In this document: positions 42,276 through 44,628 of the stretch, piece by piece
Layout of the letters: every line of letters begins with the position of its first letter
How positions within the stretch are numbered: the first letter of the stretch is position 1
NCBI GenBank assembly: GCA_042091495.1
Contig: JBELHJ010000014.1
Coordinates: 1-44,628, forward strand
From: JBELHJ01 sp042091495
Lineage (GTDB): Bacteria > Bacteroidota > Bacteroidia > Flavobacteriales > Flavobacteriaceae
DNA: 44,628 bases
Direction: 5' to 3'
Notes under the pieces: generated by a model
What the model was told of the DNA's origin: nothing
Database searches by the model: none
The model's input: the letters and a program-made list of their open reading frames with translations, nothing else
Made by a program: the position numbers and the translations under genes

Positions 42276-42575
42276 TATTTAAAACTCACGTATACTGAGG
42301 GTTTAAGAGTGTATTTAAAGAGTCTTAAAGAGATAATTTACTTAACTTTAGATTGGTTTCATCTACCACAGTTATATCTCAAATATATATAAAATTGGCA
42401 GAAAAAGATGTGAAATTGGCAGTAAAACTGGCAGTAAAAACGTCAAAAAATCTCAAAACCAATTCTAAAATCTTAACCCCCTAACTCATAAAATTTTGAC
42501 TTTTTTCACTAGGGTAGTTTTTCTAATCTTAGGTATTATCTCAAGAATGTATGCAACTAGATTAAAATATAACTA
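42276..42575. other. Gene-free stretch downstream of tRNA-Met
   Basis: About 300 bases without a supported ORF. It holds three direct copies of TGGCAG(A/T)AAAA (see separate entry) and a TA-rich run ATATATATAA near 42384. It could be the relic of an element integrated at the tRNA, but no integrase frame is visible. Confidence 0.4.
42396..42440 (+). repeat. Three direct repeats TGGCAG(A/T)AAAA
   Basis: Copies start at 42396, 42417 and 42429, at uneven spacing (21 and 12 bases). The two outer contexts (AAATTGGCAG and GAAATTGGCAG) also share the preceding AAAT. They lie about 155 bases after the tRNA. Confidence 0.55.
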
Positions 42576-43562
42576 CTACTCCTTAATCACCTTATAAATT
42601 TGTTGCTGCTTGTTAGCGGTATTTGTGGCTTTAATAAGGTACATGGCATTGGATAATGCAGATAAATCTATACGATTACCTTTTTGAGTCATTAGTTTTC
42701 TGCCTTGTAAACTATATACTTCAATGTTATATACTGCGCCACCTTCTATAAAAACTATAGAGCTGGTAGGGTTAGGGTAAATAGCTGCAGATTTAGAATA
42801 GTCGTTTGTTGAAGCGGTTTGTGCGTCTCTAACAAAACGTACCGAATACCCCCAATTGTAATTCGAGACTGCCCCACTTAAAAGGCTTGAGTAATCAACA
42901 CTGAGGGTTCGGGTCTGGAAATTATTATTATTTGTGTCTAGTGCATAATATTTGTTCATTTCTCCTTGTTGAATAAAATAACCAGAATAACCTCTAACAC
43001 CCGAAGGTTTAATATTTAATCCACTACTGTTATTAGAACTTTCGTTATATCCAGGTGAACCAGTATTTACTAATTCATCATCCCAACCAGTTCTTGCCGC
43101 AACAGATTTTGCAATATTATTAGGATTAAGCGAAGAACTTCCATTGTATGAGTATCCGCGGGATACAAGATAATAAACAAGATTATCCCAGTCTTCTGGT
43201 GTAGCGATTCTCCAACCCTCTGGTGCTAAAGTTTTATTTTCAGTGTTAGGATCGTTATCATTCATACCCAAAACGGAATACATATTGTATAATCTTGCTT
43301 TGTTTGGGTCGTTGTCAAAATAACACCAAGCACCAAATGTCATGTTAGACCATTCGTCATTTTCTGTTACAAAATGGATATCAGTCCCATCTCTATAAGT
43401 TTCTACTTTTGAGTCCTCTATTGCCCAATCCAAATCACCATAGTTAATCCACTCAAAAGAGTTTCCATCTTGGTCGGTAGCAGTGCCGCCAGGGTAGAGC
43501 TGTTCCCCTTGTCCATAGACTAGCACAGGGATTATTAATAATAAGTTTAATAGCTTTTTCAT
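42576..43562 (-). CDS. FISUMP-domain protein with T9SS type A sorting tail
   Basis: 328 residues. A signal peptide (MKKLLNLLLIIPVLVYG) precedes the FISUMP domain (Fibrobacter succinogenes major paralogous, TIGR02145): DQDGNSFEWINYGDLDWAIED, YRDGTDI, GAWCYFDNDPNKARLYNMYSV, APEGWRIATPEDW, and VRFVRDA. The C-terminal 70 residues (AAIYPNPTSSIVFIEGG, NIEVYSLQGRKLM and ending KVIKE) are the type A sorting domain that directs type IX secretion. It is probably a surface protein, with the FISUMP part possibly binding carbohydrate. Tandem partner at 43645. Confidence 0.9.
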   Translation of the reverse strand: MKKLLNLLLIIPVLVYGQGEQLYPGGTATDQDGNSFEWINYGDLDWAIEDSKVETYRDGTDIHFVTENDEWSNMTFGAWCYFDNDPNKARLYNMYSVLGMNDNDPNTENKTLAPEGWRIATPEDWDNLVYYLVSRGYSYNGSSSLNPNNIAKSVAARTGWDDELVNTGSPGYNESSNNSSGLNIKPSGVRGYSGYFIQQGEMNKYYALDTNNNNFQTRTLSVDYSSLLSGAVSNYNWGYSVRFVRDAQTASTNDYSKSAAIYPNPTSSIVFIEGGAVYNIEVYSLQGRKLMTQKGNRIDLSALSNAMYLIKATNTANKQQQIYKVIKE

Positions 43563-43644
43563 TGTAAATTATTGTTGGTTAATGAGTTATGAAGATAATA
43601 ATAAAAAAAAATATCACTCCAGTTTAATTTAAGACCTAATTCAA

Positions 43645-44628
43645 CTATTCCTTAATCACCTTATAAATTTGTTCTTGCATATTAGCGGTATTAGTGGCTT
43701 TAATAAGGTATATGGCATTAGATAATGCCGACAGATCTATACTATTGCCTTTTTGAGTCATTAGCTTTCTACCTTGTAAACTATACACTTCAATGTTGTA
43801 TGCACCGCCTTCTATAGTAACTACAGATCTGGTAGGGTTAGGGTAAATAGCTGCAGGCTTGGAATAGTTGTTTGTGGATGCTGTGGAGGTGTTTCTGACG
43901 AAGCGAACTGATTTTCCCATATATCTACCAAAAGTACCCATAGAAATACGCCCTAAACCCGAGCCATTATATCTCAATCCATAATACTTGGCATTAACGA
44001 AGTTATAAGCCCAAAAAAATGTTTGTTTACCTTGGTAATAAAAGACACCACCAAAATTACCACGAGTACCCAATGGTTTGGCATTAAATCCACTTTCATT
44101 GTTTTCATGTGGATTATTACCAGGCGTACCGTCTACCGTTGAAACATCCCATCCAATTCTAGAAGCTAATGCTTTGGATATCTTACTTTCATTAAAAGTT
44201 CCATCATAATTATAGCCATTGTCTATGAGGTATTCTTCAAGGTATCTCCAATCAGTTGTGTTTGATACATGCCATCCCACTGGTGCAAATTCTTTTCTTA
44301 AACTTTCATCATTTAAAGAAGCTTCATCGTAAACCCCTGCAACCGCGTACCAATTATAGAATTTACCCTTTGTAGGGTCATTGTCAACATAGCACCAGGC
44401 ACCTGAAGTAAGACTATTCCATTCAGTATTATCAGTGACATTGGGAATTGGAGTTCCGTCTCTATAAGTAACTACTTCTGCGTTTTCAATAGCCCAATCT
44501 TGAGTGCCATAATTAATCCATTCAAAAGAGTTTCCATCTTGGTCTGTATCAGAACCATCAATTAAACTCTCTTCAAAAACTTCAATTTCATAAATAGCAT
44601 TGCCATATACTGAAGCTCTTTCAAAACA
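43645..44628 (-). CDS. Second FISUMP/T9SS protein, 5' end outside window
   Basis: The frame stays open past the GTG at 44280 to the edge, giving 327 residues that start mid-protein. Before the FISUMP domain there is a segment (YGNAIYEIEVFEESLIDG) that belongs to a longer N-terminus. The FISUMP core reads DTDQDGNSFEWINYGTQDWA, YRDGTPIPNVTDNTEWNSLTSGAWCYVDND and APVGWHVSNTTDW. The tail is almost the same as that of the 42576 gene (PNPTRSVVTIEGG to KVIKE). A start at 44280 would cut the domain in half and is rejected. Confidence 0.9.
   Translation of the reverse strand, partial: CFERASVYGNAIYEIEVFEESLIDGSDTDQDGNSFEWINYGTQDWAIENAEVVTYRDGTPIPNVTDNTEWNSLTSGAWCYVDNDPTKGKFYNWYAVAGVYDEASLNDESLRKEFAPVGWHVSNTTDWRYLEEYLIDNGYNYDGTFNESKISKALASRIGWDVSTVDGTPGNNPHENNESGFNAKPLGTRGNFGGVFYYQGKQTFFWAYNFVNAKYYGLRYNGSGLGRISMGTFGRYMGKSVRFVRNTSTASTNNYSKPAAIYPNPTRSVVTIEGGAYNIEVYSLQGRKLMTQKGNSIDLSALSNAIYLIKATNTANMQEQIYKVIKE

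Noticed and set aside
44280..44280. GTG at 44280 as the start of a 211-residue protein
   Set aside because: The frame is open upstream to the edge and completes the FISUMP domain, so this is an internal valine codon.
1..44628. CRISPR arrays, insertion sequences, prophage genes
   Set aside because: No regularly spaced repeats, transposase or integrase motifs, or phage structural genes were seen anywhere in the window.

Overview
The window is a chromosomal segment of a Flavobacteriaceae-like member of the Bacteroidota. The evidence is low-GC DNA, short overlapping genes with few Shine-Dalgarno sequences, promoters of the TTG-N19-TAnnTTTG type (clear in front of both tRNA genes and the HU gene), type IX secretion (T9SS) sorting tails, and family-restricted genes (DUF5723, DUF4290, fused CcsBA, BshB1). 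No sequence search was possible, so family names rest on motif and length recognition. The species is unknown.

Layout. 1-3.5 kb (minus): an envelope operon with a lipoprotein, a DUF5723-like outer-membrane protein and a truncated secreted protein. 3.6-8.1 kb (minus): tRNA-His, bacillithiol deacetylase bshB1, two tiny overlapping membrane proteins and the fused cytochrome c synthase ccsBA. 8.4-12.6 kb (plus): DUF2520, a KdsC-type phosphatase, a UbiA prenyltransferase, Maf, a lipoprotein and a small MscS channel. 12.7-17 kb (plus): a PIG-L deacetylase, an unlisted 30-residue membrane protein and a sodium:solute symporter, followed by a convergent DUF2911 gene. 18-20 kb (plus): an arsenic operon of arsR, DUF6428, an arsenate reductase-like gene and an aquaporin, with no ArsB or Acr3 pump.

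20.1-33.7 kb (plus) is the most interesting part. It is a cluster of 18 tightly packed genes in two transcription units. Unit 1: TetR-like, ABC1 kinase, flavin reductase, NAD(P)-binding/DUF2867 protein, DUF2256 mini-protein, CRY-DASH, iron-sulfur photolyase (FeS-BCP/PhrB type) and a third photolyase-like flavoprotein. Unit 2: unknown protein, TIGR03643, FolE, unknown 74-residue protein, a degenerate SDR, glutathione peroxidase, TspO, SRPBCC and a class I photolyase. Both units are preceded by the same composite DNA element (GTTAAATTTTGTTTAA, 15 bases, then GTTAAACA) close to the predicted promoter. I infer one co-regulated, probably light-responsive photoprotection and DNA-repair regulon with four different cryptochrome/photolyase members and several unknown or re-purposed accessory proteins.

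33.8-42 kb is mostly housekeeping: murA (active-site Cys replaced by Asp), DUF4290, DUF493, a P-loop ATPase, recQ, fmt, HU, YqgE, a class IV aminotransferase and a START-like protein. 42.1-44.6 kb holds tRNA-Met(CAT), a gene-free stretch with short direct repeats, and two tandem FISUMP-domain proteins with T9SS tails. The second of these runs off the window edge.
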